Shown in pieces: positions 28,237-36,328 of a DNA stretch of 64,000 bases. Under the pieces are notes generated by a model. The model saw only the letters and a program-made list of their open reading frames with translations, did no database searches and was not told where the DNA came from. A program made the position numbers and the translations under genes. The stretch comes from Pirellulaceae bacterium (GTDB lineage Bacteria; Planctomycetota; Planctomycetia; Pirellulales; Pirellulaceae): contig JAHDXO010000042.1 of assembly GCA_023382975.1 (NCBI GenBank), positions 33,472-97,471 on the forward strand, read 5' to 3'. The first letter of the stretch is position 1. Each line of letters begins with the position of its first letter.

Positions 28237-29713
28237 CCGCCGCCTGGACAACTTACCCGCTGCGATGAAACAAGTCCGCGACCTGGTCACGCCCAAGTGG
28301 TCGTACCGCTACGTGGGCAGGCTTTGGCTTGCGCCGGTGGCACGTTTCGCGGCCTCGCTTGCGCCGAACTGGACCGCCCAAGAGGGATCACGCTTCTGGA
28401 ACTGCCTGATTATCACCAATGAATCAGCGGTGCCGTTGGAAGACGTTACGGTTACCGGCACGGTTCAGCACACGGAAGGGTCTCTTGGAACATTTCGCGT
28501 CAACCTGAAGCAACTTGAGCCCGGCCAGTCTCACCAAGAAAACGAGCCATTCGCTGCGGATGCATCCGCTCGAATCGAGTACGTCGAAGCGAAGATGGAC
28601 TGTTCGCGAGGTCCGGTGAACCTACTCAACGAAGTGTCCGCGACGACTGCCCAAGCCAGGAAGGAGTATGAGCAGAAGATCCAACAGAGAAAACAACTTG
28701 AGAAAAAGGGATTCCCTTGGGGTAAGTACTGTCTGTTGCTGCTTTGTATCTTCTGTCTGTTGCAACTTTGTCTCTTTGCCTTTATACTCTGTCTCGATCT
28801 CCGTCTCGATCTCCTCACCTATATGAGCCGGCCAGCACCATACTCAGACACCACCTCATCTGATTCGCAGCAACTTTCGGTCGGAGACAATATTTCTGGC
28901 AAATCTCCCCCCCTAGCCGTAGCTCCATTCGATGCGGCGGCAGCGCGCGGGCATCAACAAGCCTGGTCGCGTCACCTGGGCGTACCCGTTGAAGTCACCA
29001 ACAGCATCGGCATCAAGCTGGCGTTTATCCCGGTGGGGGAATTCCAGATGGGCTCGCCGGACAGCGATTCGGATGCATTGAACTCGGAGAAGCCGCAGCA
29101 CACGGTACGGATCACCAAGCCGTTTTATCTGGGTGTGACCGAGGTGACTCAGGAACAGTATGAACGCGTGATGGGGGCGAATCCGAGCAACTTCAAAGGC
29201 ACTCACTTGCCAGTAGAGCGGGTCTCGTGGGAGGACGCGGTCGACTTCTGCCGGAAGCTTTCGGCGCTGCCGGCCGAGCGGAGTGCTGGCCGGGTGTACC
29301 GTCTGCCGACGGAAGCCGAGTGGGAGTACGCGTGCCGCGCCGGCAGCAAGACGAAGTGGTCGTTCGGCGACTCGGAATCGTCGCTGGGTGAGTACGCCTG
29401 GTATACGAGCAACGCGGGCAGCAAAACGAATCCTGTGGGGCAGAAAAAACCAAACGCTTGGGGCTTGTACGATATGCATGGCAACGTGTGGGAATGGTGC
29501 TCGGACTGGTGGAAGCGTGACTACACCACGACGGCGATGAGCGACCCGACGGGGCCTGCTACAGGCTCGGCCCGCGTGTTCCGCGGCGGCAGCTGGCTCT
29601 ACTACGGGGTGAACTGCCGGTCGGCGTACCGGAACGGGGACACGCCGTCCTCCCGGGGCAGCGGCGTGGGCTTCCGCTTGGCCTCAAGTTCGGTGGATGA
29701 GTCCGGTCAGTAA
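27014..29713 (+). CDS. FHA/zinc-ribbon/Ser-Thr kinase with C-terminal FGE-sulfatase-like domain
   Basis: An 899-residue membrane protein starting at ATG 27014, 6 bases after AAGGAG. Order: FHA domain (about 17-110); zinc ribbon with C126, C129, C144, C147; Hanks-type kinase (about 175-410) with CGGMGVVLQG, VAIK (K201), HRDVKPSN (D299), DLG (D317) and APE; a coiled region; a membrane helix (about 572-595); and an FGE/SUMF1-like domain (about 655-895: RLPTEAEWEYACRAG, GNVWEWCSDW, RVFRGGSW). DLG replaces DFG but keeps the metal-binding aspartate, so the kinase is probably active. In the last domain one of the two catalytic cysteines of true formylglycine enzymes appears to be tyrosine (SWLYYGVNC), so it more likely binds a ligand. 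It is transcribed with the FHA-ABC gene. Confidence 0.9.
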   Translation: MSQSSGAKDRSTGSGSLLLHVSHPDGQTDEIYLARGLTIGRADHNQIILADQDAVARTHARVEIDQHGSYRLRCTAEGGELLGDSGPVQVLHLSPGVCFRIGGTAFECVSGRPPNVAPATEAKQRCPYCHAAPPTLLPAGQSPCPVCNRLLFGVESPGGQPPWLAPASFGHVTANRFVACGGMGVVLQGTRAETQQPVAIKLIRHDRHAGAAAKDRFAQEIAAMTRLDHDNVVKLLESGAEAGFDYLVMEWVEGQTLRDIVRSRAVARSVPEFVDVADWFLNIAAALVAIHSLGLIHRDVKPSNILIDQQNRARLTDLGLVRRADRTTGGLTTTGDAPGTWEYMAPEQASSPDLVTCRADYYSLAVTFYELLTGHRPVGAWQPPSKTNPSVPPEFDRILETMLQPDPFRRLDNLPAAMKQVRDLVTPKWSYRYVGRLWLAPVARFAASLAPNWTAQEGSRFWNCLIITNESAVPLEDVTVTGTVQHTEGSLGTFRVNLKQLEPGQSHQENEPFAADASARIEYVEAKMDCSRGPVNLLNEVSATTAQARKEYEQKIQQRKQLEKKGFPWGKYCLLLLCIFCLLQLCLFAFILCLDLRLDLLTYMSRPAPYSDTTSSDSQQLSVGDNISGKSPPLAVAPFDAAAARGHQQAWSRHLGVPVEVTNSIGIKLAFIPVGEFQMGSPDSDSDALNSEKPQHTVRITKPFYLGVTEVTQEQYERVMGANPSNFKGTHLPVERVSWEDAVDFCRKLSALPAERSAGRVYRLPTEAEWEYACRAGSKTKWSFGDSESSLGEYAWYTSNAGSKTNPVGQKKPNAWGLYDMHGNVWEWCSDWWKRDYTTTAMSDPTGPATGSARVFRGGSWLYYGVNCRSAYRNGDTPSSRGSGVGFRLASSSVDESGQ

Positions 29714-30075
29714 CAGAGTCGAGCAGTCAGTCAACGGTAGCGTAGCCATCCACGGAGGTCGAATCGGTACTCGTGCGTAGCCGAGTGCCGATTCGTACCG
29801 GAGGGGATGCCGTAGCGGGCGCGCGGTCAGAAAAACCGGTGGCCGGCGTGTGAAGTCTGGGGTGAAACGTCCCCGAAATTGAGAACGCGGATGTTGAAAT
29901 AGGATGACTGCGGCCCTTGCGAACACCACAGATTCTGTTAGTGTTCATTAGCGCGAATTAGTGTTTGTCATCTGGTGATTCTGTTACTCGCGACCTGGGC
30001 AGCCTTGATTGCGGCGTTCCATTGGCAGGAGGAACGTTGGCCGCGGTTGCTCGGTCTCGGATGAAGGAGCATGGC
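29714..30075 (+). other. Spacer and duplicated leader before second kinase gene
   Basis: The first 250 bases are unique and hold a hairpin (29761-29794) and a TTAGTGT-containing A/T-rich stretch (29938-29965). From 29966 the sequence repeats the final 98 bases of the FHA-ABC gene and the kinase ribosome-binding site, so this ABC tail is non-functional and merely carried along with the duplication. Confidence 0.8.
29761..29794. repeat. Stem-loop after first kinase gene
   Basis: Arms GAATCGGTACTCG (29761-29773) and CGAGTGCCGATTC (29782-29794) pair over 13 positions with one G-T wobble; the loop is TGCGTAGC. It lies 48 bases after the stop codon. There is no T run, so it is an uncertain terminator or a REP-like element. 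Confidence 0.55.
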
Positions 30076-31298
30076 ATGTCGCAATCCTCCGGCGCCAAGG
30101 ACCGCTCGACCGGTTCCGGCAGCCTGTTGCTGCACGTGAGTCATCCGGATGGCCAGACCGACGAAATCTATCTGGCGCGGGGCTTGACGATCGGGCGCGC
30201 CGATCACAACCAGATCATCCTGGCCGACCAGGACGCGGTCGCCCGCACACATGCCAGAGTCGAGATCGACCAACACGGCTCGTATCGGTTGCGCTGCACT
30301 GCGGAAGGTGGCGAACTGCTCGGCGACAGCGGACCGGTCCAGGTTCTTCACCTGTCCCCCGGCGTCTGCTTCCGCATCGGCGGCACCGCCTTTGAGTGCG
30401 TGTCCGGACGCCCCCCGAACGTCGCTCCGGCGACCGAGGCCAAACAGCGTTGTCCGTACTGCCATGCGGCACCGCCGACCCTGTTGCCGGCCGGGCAGTC
30501 CCCTTGCCCGGTATGCAACCGACTCCTGTTCGGCGTGGAGAGTCCCGGCGGACAGCCGCCCTGGCTGGCTCCCGCAAGTTTCGGCCATGTCACCGCCAAT
30601 CGTTTTGTGGCCTGCGGCGGGATGGGCGTCGTTTTACAAGGGACGCGGGCCGAGACACAGCAACCGGTAGCGATCAAGCTGATCCGGCATGATCGGCACG
30701 CGGGAGCCGCCGCCAAGGATCGTTTCGCGCAGGAAATCGCCGCGATGACCCGATTGGACCACGACAACGTCGTCAAGCTGCTCGAATCGGGCGCGGAAGC
30801 CGGGTTCGACTACTTGGTGATGGAATGGGTCGAGGGGCAGACGCTCCGCGATATCGTCCGGAGTCGTGCGGTAGCACGAAGTGTCCCGGAATTCGTGGAT
30901 GTCGCCGACTGGTTTTTGAACATCGCCGCGGCGCTGGTGGCAATCCATTCGCTCGGGCTGATCCACCGCGACGTCAAGCCGTCGAACATCCTGATCGACC
31001 AGCAGAACCGCGCCCGTTTGACCGATCTGGGCTTGGTGCGTCGGGCGGACCGCACCACCGGCGGTTTGACGACCACCGGCGACGCTCCGGGCACGTGGGA
31101 GTACATGGCTCCCGAGCAAGCCAGCACGCCCGACTTGGTCACCTTCCGCGCGGATTACTATTCGCTCGCCGTCACCTTCTACGAACTGCTCACCGGCCAC
31201 CGTCCCGTCGGCGCATGGCAACCGCCGTCGAAAACGAATCCCTCGGTTCCCCCCGAGTTCGACCGCATTTTGGAAGCCATGCTCCAACCCGATCCGTT
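29966..31298 (+). repeat. Long direct repeat, copy 2
   Basis: This matches 26904-28236 as described for copy 1. It begins inside the last part of the ABC coding sequence and ends at the end of the kinase domain (DPF, codons 3' of which differ: RRL against QRC). Confidence 0.92.
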
Positions 31299-32403
31299 CC
31301 AACGATGTGCTGATCTGAGAACCCTCTTGCACAAGTTTCCTATTTCACAGATCAGCGCTCCAGCAAAATGGTGGTACTGTTACAGCGTGGGGATGTGGAA
31401 CTACTTTGAAATTCTCAACCGCTCGGAGATCCAGTTGGTCGAAGTTGTGGTCGAAGTTCGATGGCGGAGCAAGAGTGACAGCGGCGGTTCTTTCCTGCTG
31501 AACATCGACCGCTTGTCCCCCGGGCAAACGTACCGTGAATGGGCAGTCTTCCCCTCGAGTTCCCTGTTTGGTGTGGCCGACATCGAAGCTGAACTGCGGT
31601 CATCGCAAGGATTTGCCGCGTTATCATGCACCGATGGTGGAGGGGTACCAGGAAAGGCACGCCTCGGATTCTCAATGTCCTCTTTTTCAATTGCAGCTAT
31701 TGGCACGTTCATGGGCGGATTGTTTGGGGCAGTGATTGGTTGGTGTCTTGGTTCGTTCCTCACCGCATGCATCGGCTTCTATCTTGGCATGTTCATGATT
31801 GGCTTGATCACCGTGGGCGTCGGGTACGCGCTGACCGGTTCATTTGACGATACTTTTTTCGAGGACGTTTTTGGCGGTATTTGCAGCTTAGCCGGTGTTC
31901 ATATTGGTGGCTTCGTTGGCTGGCTCGTTGGGCATGTGGTTGGCTCCGTAACTGCGGGAGAACTCGGTGCCGGTATTGGTGGGGGCATTTGCCTCGTCGT
32001 TGGTCTGTTCCTCGGGCTCCAAGTGGGCGACCGGATCGGCAGTTCCATCTCTGAGGCACTCGCAAAGAAAGAGCGTCGGCCTGCTGAAAGGTGGCGTCTT
32101 GACAGAAGTTTGGCCTTTTGGAACGAACAAATCTGGCACGATCCAAAGGCGGCCGAGGCGCATGTCGTGCGAAGCTGTTTGTGGCAAGCAAAAGGAGACG
32201 CGGAACGAGCGATCGCAGATTGTGACGAGGCAATCCGTCTTGATCCGACGCTTGCTGAAGCGTACTATCATCGCGGAGTAGCTCGACAGAGCAAGAACGA
32301 TCAGACGGGTGCGGACGCTGACTTTCATGAAGCCTCGCGGTTAGGCTACCAGCCGTGCGTAAGATGGGTAGTTGGTCCCGCAGGCCAGATTGTGTCGATC
32401 TGA
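30076..32403 (+). CDS. FHA/zinc-ribbon/Ser-Thr kinase with polytopic membrane region and TPRs
   Basis: A 775-residue protein. Residues 1-349 are almost identical to the first kinase: FHA, CxxC/CxxC zinc ribbon, kinase with VAIK, HRDVKPSN, DLG and APE. After the kinase (about residue 407) the sequence changes fully: a beta segment (YFEILNRSEIQLVEVVVEVRW, about 435-520), then a Gly-rich membrane region with several helices (about 528-690: FMGGLFGAVIGWCLG, GICLVVGLFLGLQVG), then two TPR units (AERAIADCDEAIRLDPTLAEAY). The TPRs probably recruit a partner. Start and AAGGAG site are those of the duplicated leader. The 3' half is A/T-richer than the 5' half, consistent with a different origin of that module. 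Confidence 0.88.
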   Translation: MSQSSGAKDRSTGSGSLLLHVSHPDGQTDEIYLARGLTIGRADHNQIILADQDAVARTHARVEIDQHGSYRLRCTAEGGELLGDSGPVQVLHLSPGVCFRIGGTAFECVSGRPPNVAPATEAKQRCPYCHAAPPTLLPAGQSPCPVCNRLLFGVESPGGQPPWLAPASFGHVTANRFVACGGMGVVLQGTRAETQQPVAIKLIRHDRHAGAAAKDRFAQEIAAMTRLDHDNVVKLLESGAEAGFDYLVMEWVEGQTLRDIVRSRAVARSVPEFVDVADWFLNIAAALVAIHSLGLIHRDVKPSNILIDQQNRARLTDLGLVRRADRTTGGLTTTGDAPGTWEYMAPEQASTPDLVTFRADYYSLAVTFYELLTGHRPVGAWQPPSKTNPSVPPEFDRILEAMLQPDPFQRCADLRTLLHKFPISQISAPAKWWYCYSVGMWNYFEILNRSEIQLVEVVVEVRWRSKSDSGGSFLLNIDRLSPGQTYREWAVFPSSSLFGVADIEAELRSSQGFAALSCTDGGGVPGKARLGFSMSSFSIAAIGTFMGGLFGAVIGWCLGSFLTACIGFYLGMFMIGLITVGVGYALTGSFDDTFFEDVFGGICSLAGVHIGGFVGWLVGHVVGSVTAGELGAGIGGGICLVVGLFLGLQVGDRIGSSISEALAKKERRPAERWRLDRSLAFWNEQIWHDPKAAEAHVVRSCLWQAKGDAERAIADCDEAIRLDPTLAEAYYHRGVARQSKNDQTGADADFHEASRLGYQPCVRWVVGPAGQIVSI

Positions 32404-32532
32404 GACTGTTTCGCCAACCATGTCGCACCAACAGCGCTTGTCGATGCCAGTACGAATGCCACGTCACAGGAACATCTACAGACTGCCGCTATCGGTGTCT
32501 GGCCGTCAAGCTGTCTCCCCAGCCAGACCGTG

Positions 32533-32816
32533 GCCGCTGGTGGTGACAGTACGCAGTTCGGTCACCGATTTGCTCACGGGCCAAGAGCCGTTGCCCGCGG
32601 TAAGCGTTTTCGTGGACCTGCTTTCGCTCGTCCGTTATTCCCTGTCGGCCACGCTGCTGCTGGACGACCATCGCGTGGAAGGCTTCGGGCAGTAGATCTG
32701 GCTGGCCGATTTTTGTCATCTGGTGATTCTGTTACTCGCGACCTGGGCAGCCTTGATTGCGGCGTTCCATTGGCAGGAGGAACGTTGGCCGCGGTTGCTC
32801 GGTCTCGGATGAAGGA
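32533..32816 (+). pseudogene. Remnant of an FHA-ABC permease 3' end
   Basis: In the frame of the FHA-ABC gene this region encodes PLVVTVRSSVTDLL and SLSATLLLDDHRVEGFGQ, clearly the C-terminal part of the same permease family, and then meets a TAG (32693-32695) where the intact gene has a Trp codon. After the stop the frame continues as the intact tail does. No 5' part of the gene is present: homology starts abruptly at 32533. It is therefore a broken fragment and probably untranslated. Confidence 0.82.
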
Positions 32817-33308
32817 GCATGGCATGTCGCAATCCTCCGGCGCCAAGGACCGCTCGACCGGTTCCGGCAGCCTGTTGCTGCACGTGAGTCATCCAAATGG
32901 CCAGACCGACGAAATCTATTTGGCTCGAGGCTTGACGATCGGGCGCGCCGATCACAACCAAATCATTCTGGCCGACCAGGACGCGGTCGCCCGCACGCAT
33001 GCCAGAGTCGAGGTCGACCAAGACGGCTCGTATCGACTGCGCTGCACTGCGGAAGGGGGCGAACTGCTCAGCGACAGCGGACCGGTCCAGGTTCTTCACC
33101 TCTCCCCCGGCGTCTGCTTCCGCATCGGCCACACCGCCTTTGAGTGCGTGTCTGGACGAGCCCCGAACGTCGCTCCGGCGATCGAGGCGAAGCAGCGCTG
33201 TCCATACTGCCATGCGGCACCGCCGACCCTGTTGCCGGCCGGTCAGTCCCCTTGCACCGTATGCAGCCGACTCCTGTTCGGTGTGGAGAGTCCCGGCGGA
33301 CAGCCGCC
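32533..33308 (+). repeat. Diverged direct repeat, copy 3 (ABC tail + FHA/zinc ribbon)
   Basis: This matches 26723-27498 without gaps (offset 5,810). The ABC-tail part up to about 32713 is clearly diverged (roughly a quarter of positions). A block of about 180 bp (32714-32894, around the start codon) is identical to copies 1 and 2, and the rest differs by about 6%. Confidence 0.88.
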
Positions 33309-33372
33309 GCGGAACAAGCGGTATCAGTGCCGATGTGCCGAAGGTCTTCGAGGGCTGCCCGGCATGTGCTGA
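32824..33372 (+). pseudogene. Truncated FHA/zinc-ribbon protein, kinase domain lost
   Basis: From ATG 32824 (same AAGGAG site as the other copies) the frame gives an FHA domain and zinc ribbon (CPYC...CTVC) and then leaves the family at residue about 161, in the linker before the kinase, continuing with about 20 unrelated residues (PRNKRYQCRC...) to a stop. The 182-residue product could still fold and bind phosphothreonine, acting as a dominant competitor, but loss of the kinase at a recombination joint suggests a dead copy. It could also act as sequence donor for gene conversion of the two intact genes. Confidence 0.75.
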
Positions 33373-33535
33373 TCGCTGCAGCAGTCGTCAATCTCGTCTG
33401 CGGCCGACCCGCGAGGCAGGCCCAGAATCGGTCAAGGACGACGCCTGAGCTGGTTGTCAACGATCACGCAGAAGACGATAATTACACCCGACGGCGCGTG
33501 TATGTAACCCAGCGACAACGAAACGGAAACCAACC

Positions 33536-34300
33536 ATGAATATGCAAGAGCATCAGCGATTCGATTGGCTCCGGCAAGGCCCATGTGTGCCGTTCGCGTA
33601 TGTTCGCGACTACTACGAGCTGGATTGGCCCCCGACGGGCGACCTGGAACATGACTACGAAAAATGGGTCAACCTGAAGAAACGGCGGCACAAGTGTTCG
33701 GAAGACGAGCTTTCCCGGTACGAGATCGAAGCCTTCATGCAGGAGAAATCCGTCGTCCCCAAGAAATGGATGGCGGCTCAACTGGGCACCGATACTGCGT
33801 CACTCGACGAACTTCTGGGGCGACTGCCAGACATCGGGATGCGTCCGCAGCGATACGTTGTCTATGCAGATCTGATCGATCGGTCGCTGCCTCGTGATAT
33901 CGTTTCGAGTCTTCCGAGTTTGGAGTTTGTCACCTTCTCGAATCATGACTCGTTTTGCAAACTTGTTCATGCAGAACTTCGTGATAACCTCGGAATTCAA
34001 CTTGAGCCGTTGTTCTGCGCGACATCCAAACTCGTTCAAGACGATCCACCACGGTACGCGAGCTACTTCGATTGTCTTACTCTCGACCCGGTATGCGGGA
34101 AGCACCAGCTATGGCTTGATTTTCGCAAACCGCTTGAACTTGCAGCGGATCGTTGCTCCAAGCTGTTGTACGCCCACAACCGTGAGGAACTGGCGCCGTA
34201 CTGCGCGGGAACTCGTGAGCCGGATGACCTGGAATGGTACGAGTCGTTTCTCGCAGGAGCGCACCATGCGTCCGATCCAGTCATTCTCGACCAGCGTTGA
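33536..34300 (+). CDS. Protein of unknown function (first of an overlapping pair)
   Basis: A 254-residue soluble protein with no signal peptide or membrane helix. It is rich in charged and aromatic residues (GDLEHDYEKWVNLKKRRHK) and has four cysteines in the second half (DCLTLDPVCGKHQLWLDF region). I do not recognise a family. Its 3' end overlaps the next gene by 35 bases in another frame, so the two are co-translated. Base composition is lower in GC than the neighbouring kinase genes. An ATG at 33542 is an equally possible start. It lies just behind the truncated kinase copy, a place where unrelated 3' modules appear to be captured. Confidence 0.65.
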   Translation: MNMQEHQRFDWLRQGPCVPFAYVRDYYELDWPPTGDLEHDYEKWVNLKKRRHKCSEDELSRYEIEAFMQEKSVVPKKWMAAQLGTDTASLDELLGRLPDIGMRPQRYVVYADLIDRSLPRDIVSSLPSLEFVTFSNHDSFCKLVHAELRDNLGIQLEPLFCATSKLVQDDPPRYASYFDCLTLDPVCGKHQLWLDFRKPLELAADRCSKLLYAHNREELAPYCAGTREPDDLEWYESFLAGAHHASDPVILDQR

Positions 34301-35012
34301 CAAGTTCTTGGCGACCATCCGCTCCTACGGCCGCGCCACGTCCTGCTTTCCTCAGAATCTGAATGAACAGCAGTCTCGCCGAAGAGCCGGTGAAAGCCTT
34401 CATGACTGGTTCGTGCGTCTGGTTGACCAATTCTGCGAGGGCGAGCCGAAACGGTACGCGCTGGAACGGAATTTGGCCATTTTTGCTCTCATGGGCTGGC
34501 AGAAGGGACGAATCTTGTCCTTCGCGAACATTCAAACGATTGTCACCACGTGCGAGCTGGACGCTTATTATGTCGAAGCTCAGGGCGAGGCGATTTACCT
34601 CAGGTTGGACTTGGATTACGAGACGCTCGGCGACCCGTTCTCGCATCCACTTGCCCACATCCATGTCGAAGACGATCAGTCACCTCGCTTCGCTTTGGAC
34701 GGAGGCGACAGCGGCAACGTGATCCTGGATTACCTGGAGTTCCTGTACCGGAACTATCACTCCGAGAAATGGCTCGAATGGGTAAAACGCGTGTGGGCGG
34801 AGGAGTTCAAGAAATCCGACGGTAAAGGAACAACAGACCCTCTTCCCAGAATTATTGACGCCATCAAATCAAGTCAGTTTCACGTCTTGCGCGACATGGC
34901 CACCGATGTCGCCCGAATCAAGAACGCGCTGCGAAAGAAGAAGGACAATCTGTTCGCCCCGCATGTGAACGGGACCGATCGGCTGCTCCTCGAATATCCG
35001 CTGGCAAGATAG
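34266..35012 (+). CDS. Protein of unknown function (second of an overlapping pair)
   Basis: A 248-residue protein starting at ATG 34266 (MRPIQSF), inside the end of the previous gene. The longer open frame from 33894 is a shadow of that gene. Conserved-looking parts are ESLHDWFVRLVDQFCEGEPK, the segment DPFSHPLAHIHVEDD (about residues 127-141) and a Trp-rich EKWLEWVKRVWAEEF. No signal peptide or membrane helix. The HPLAHIHVE stretch might be a metal site, but I cannot place the family. Codon use matches its upstream partner. The pair could be a two-component unit such as effector plus partner, which is speculation. Confidence 0.65.
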   Translation: MRPIQSFSTSVDKFLATIRSYGRATSCFPQNLNEQQSRRRAGESLHDWFVRLVDQFCEGEPKRYALERNLAIFALMGWQKGRILSFANIQTIVTTCELDAYYVEAQGEAIYLRLDLDYETLGDPFSHPLAHIHVEDDQSPRFALDGGDSGNVILDYLEFLYRNYHSEKWLEWVKRVWAEEFKKSDGKGTTDPLPRIIDAIKSSQFHVLRDMATDVARIKNALRKKKDNLFAPHVNGTDRLLLEYPLAR

Positions 35013-35266
35013 CGCGCCGGATCATGGATAGATCCGAGTAAGCCCGCAAAACACCCCATGCCTCCCGGGCTGCCTAGAGTGACAGGTTCTTGGGACGTCG
35101 CCTGCGGCTCCCGGACTGAGCTTGACCGCTAGCATGGGATTAGTAGAATCATCCAATAGCACACCCGAGGAGCATGTGGTGTTGGCTCGTTGTCGCAAGT
35201 TCTTGTCGTTGTTTCGTTTGAGTAGTTTCGGGCGACCTCCAGGGGCACTGGTCACCAGCGTTGGGC

Positions 35267-36328
35267 ATGCAGATCCGTCACCATGACGCGCTGATCGAAA
35301 TTCAAACACCCGCCAAAGTGAACCTGTTTTTGGAGGTTCTGCGGCGGCGGGAGGATGGCTTTCACGAAATCGAAACGCTGATGGTGCCGGTCGACTTGGT
35401 CGATACGCTCCGCTGTTCGGTCCAGCCGGACGGGCGTTTGGACGTGGCATGCCGCTGGACTCGAGGGTGCCAGGCAACTGCCCACAGTTCGCGCGACCAA
35501 GCCTCGCCGGTGTGGGACGATCTGCCCGAAGGAGACGGCAACTTGGTTTACCGGGCGCTTGAGCGGTTGCGCAACGCGGCTGGGACTCCCCTGGGTTTGA
35601 ACGTGGAGATCTTGAAGCGAATCCCCGTCTCGGCCGGTTTGGGCGGTGCGTCGAGCGACGCGGCGGCGGCCCTGACGGCAGCCAATCGGCTTTGGCGGCT
35701 CGATTGGCCGCGCGAGCGTCTGTCGGAGGTCGCGGCGGCGGTGGGCAGCGACGTGCCATTCTTCCTGGAGAATGCGGCGGCTGTTTGCCGCGGCCGAGGC
35801 GAAGTGTTGGAGCGAGTTGATGGTTTCGCGGGCTGGTGGCTGGTGATTGTGCGTCCACCCGCGGGGTTGTCGACGGCCGATGTGTATCGGAATTGTAGCC
35901 CTGCTTGCGCGGCGAAGTCGCCAGCAAGTGGCGAAGCGTCCGCGGGGCTGGGCCACGCTGGGAACGACCGGTCGTCAGTCGGTCCGCGGTCCGTGGTGAA
36001 GATTTGCGACGCAGCGGCGCGTGGCGACGTGGCGGCGGCGGCCCGGCAGTTGTTCAACCGATTGCAGCCGGCCGCCGAGCAGCAATCGCCATGGATCGGC
36101 AGGCTGCGTGCCGCATTCGAGCGTGCGGATTGCTTGGGACATCAGATGAGTGGAAGTGGGAGCAGTTATTTCGGGATCTGCCGTCACGCGGGACATGCGC
36201 GCCGTTTGGCAGGCCGCCTGCGCTCGGCGGGTTTAGGGGCAGTTTTCGTCACGGCCACCCGGGCCTCGAAGGAGGAGCGTCATGAAGATCACCGAGGTTC
36301 GCATCAAACTCATGGAGAATTCCGATGA
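35267..36328 (+). CDS. ispE: 4-diphosphocytidyl-2-C-methyl-D-erythritol kinase
   Basis: A 353-residue GHMP-family kinase of the MEP pathway, which phosphorylates CDP-methylerythritol in the cytoplasm on the way to isopentenyl diphosphate. The N-terminus reads TPAKVNLFLEVLRRREDGFH (typical IspE), the ATP loop is PVSAGLGGASSDAAAAL, and the C-terminal glycine motif is MSGSGSSYFG. It is longer than the E. coli protein (283), partly from an insert after residue 60 and a Ser/Ala-rich stretch near 210-245. I chose ATG 35267; a TTG 6 bases earlier is also open. The 3' end overlaps spoVG by 47 bases. Confidence 0.93.
   Translation: MQIRHHDALIEIQTPAKVNLFLEVLRRREDGFHEIETLMVPVDLVDTLRCSVQPDGRLDVACRWTRGCQATAHSSRDQASPVWDDLPEGDGNLVYRALERLRNAAGTPLGLNVEILKRIPVSAGLGGASSDAAAALTAANRLWRLDWPRERLSEVAAAVGSDVPFFLENAAAVCRGRGEVLERVDGFAGWWLVIVRPPAGLSTADVYRNCSPACAAKSPASGEASAGLGHAGNDRSSVGPRSVVKICDAAARGDVAAAARQLFNRLQPAAEQQSPWIGRLRAAFERADCLGHQMSGSGSSYFGICRHAGHARRLAGRLRSAGLGAVFVTATRASKEERHEDHRGSHQTHGEFR

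Noticed and set aside
26723..33308. Kinase array as a composite transposon
   Set aside because: No transposase, no terminal inverted repeats and no target-site duplication are visible; the repeats are coding segments in direct order, better explained by unequal recombination and gene conversion.
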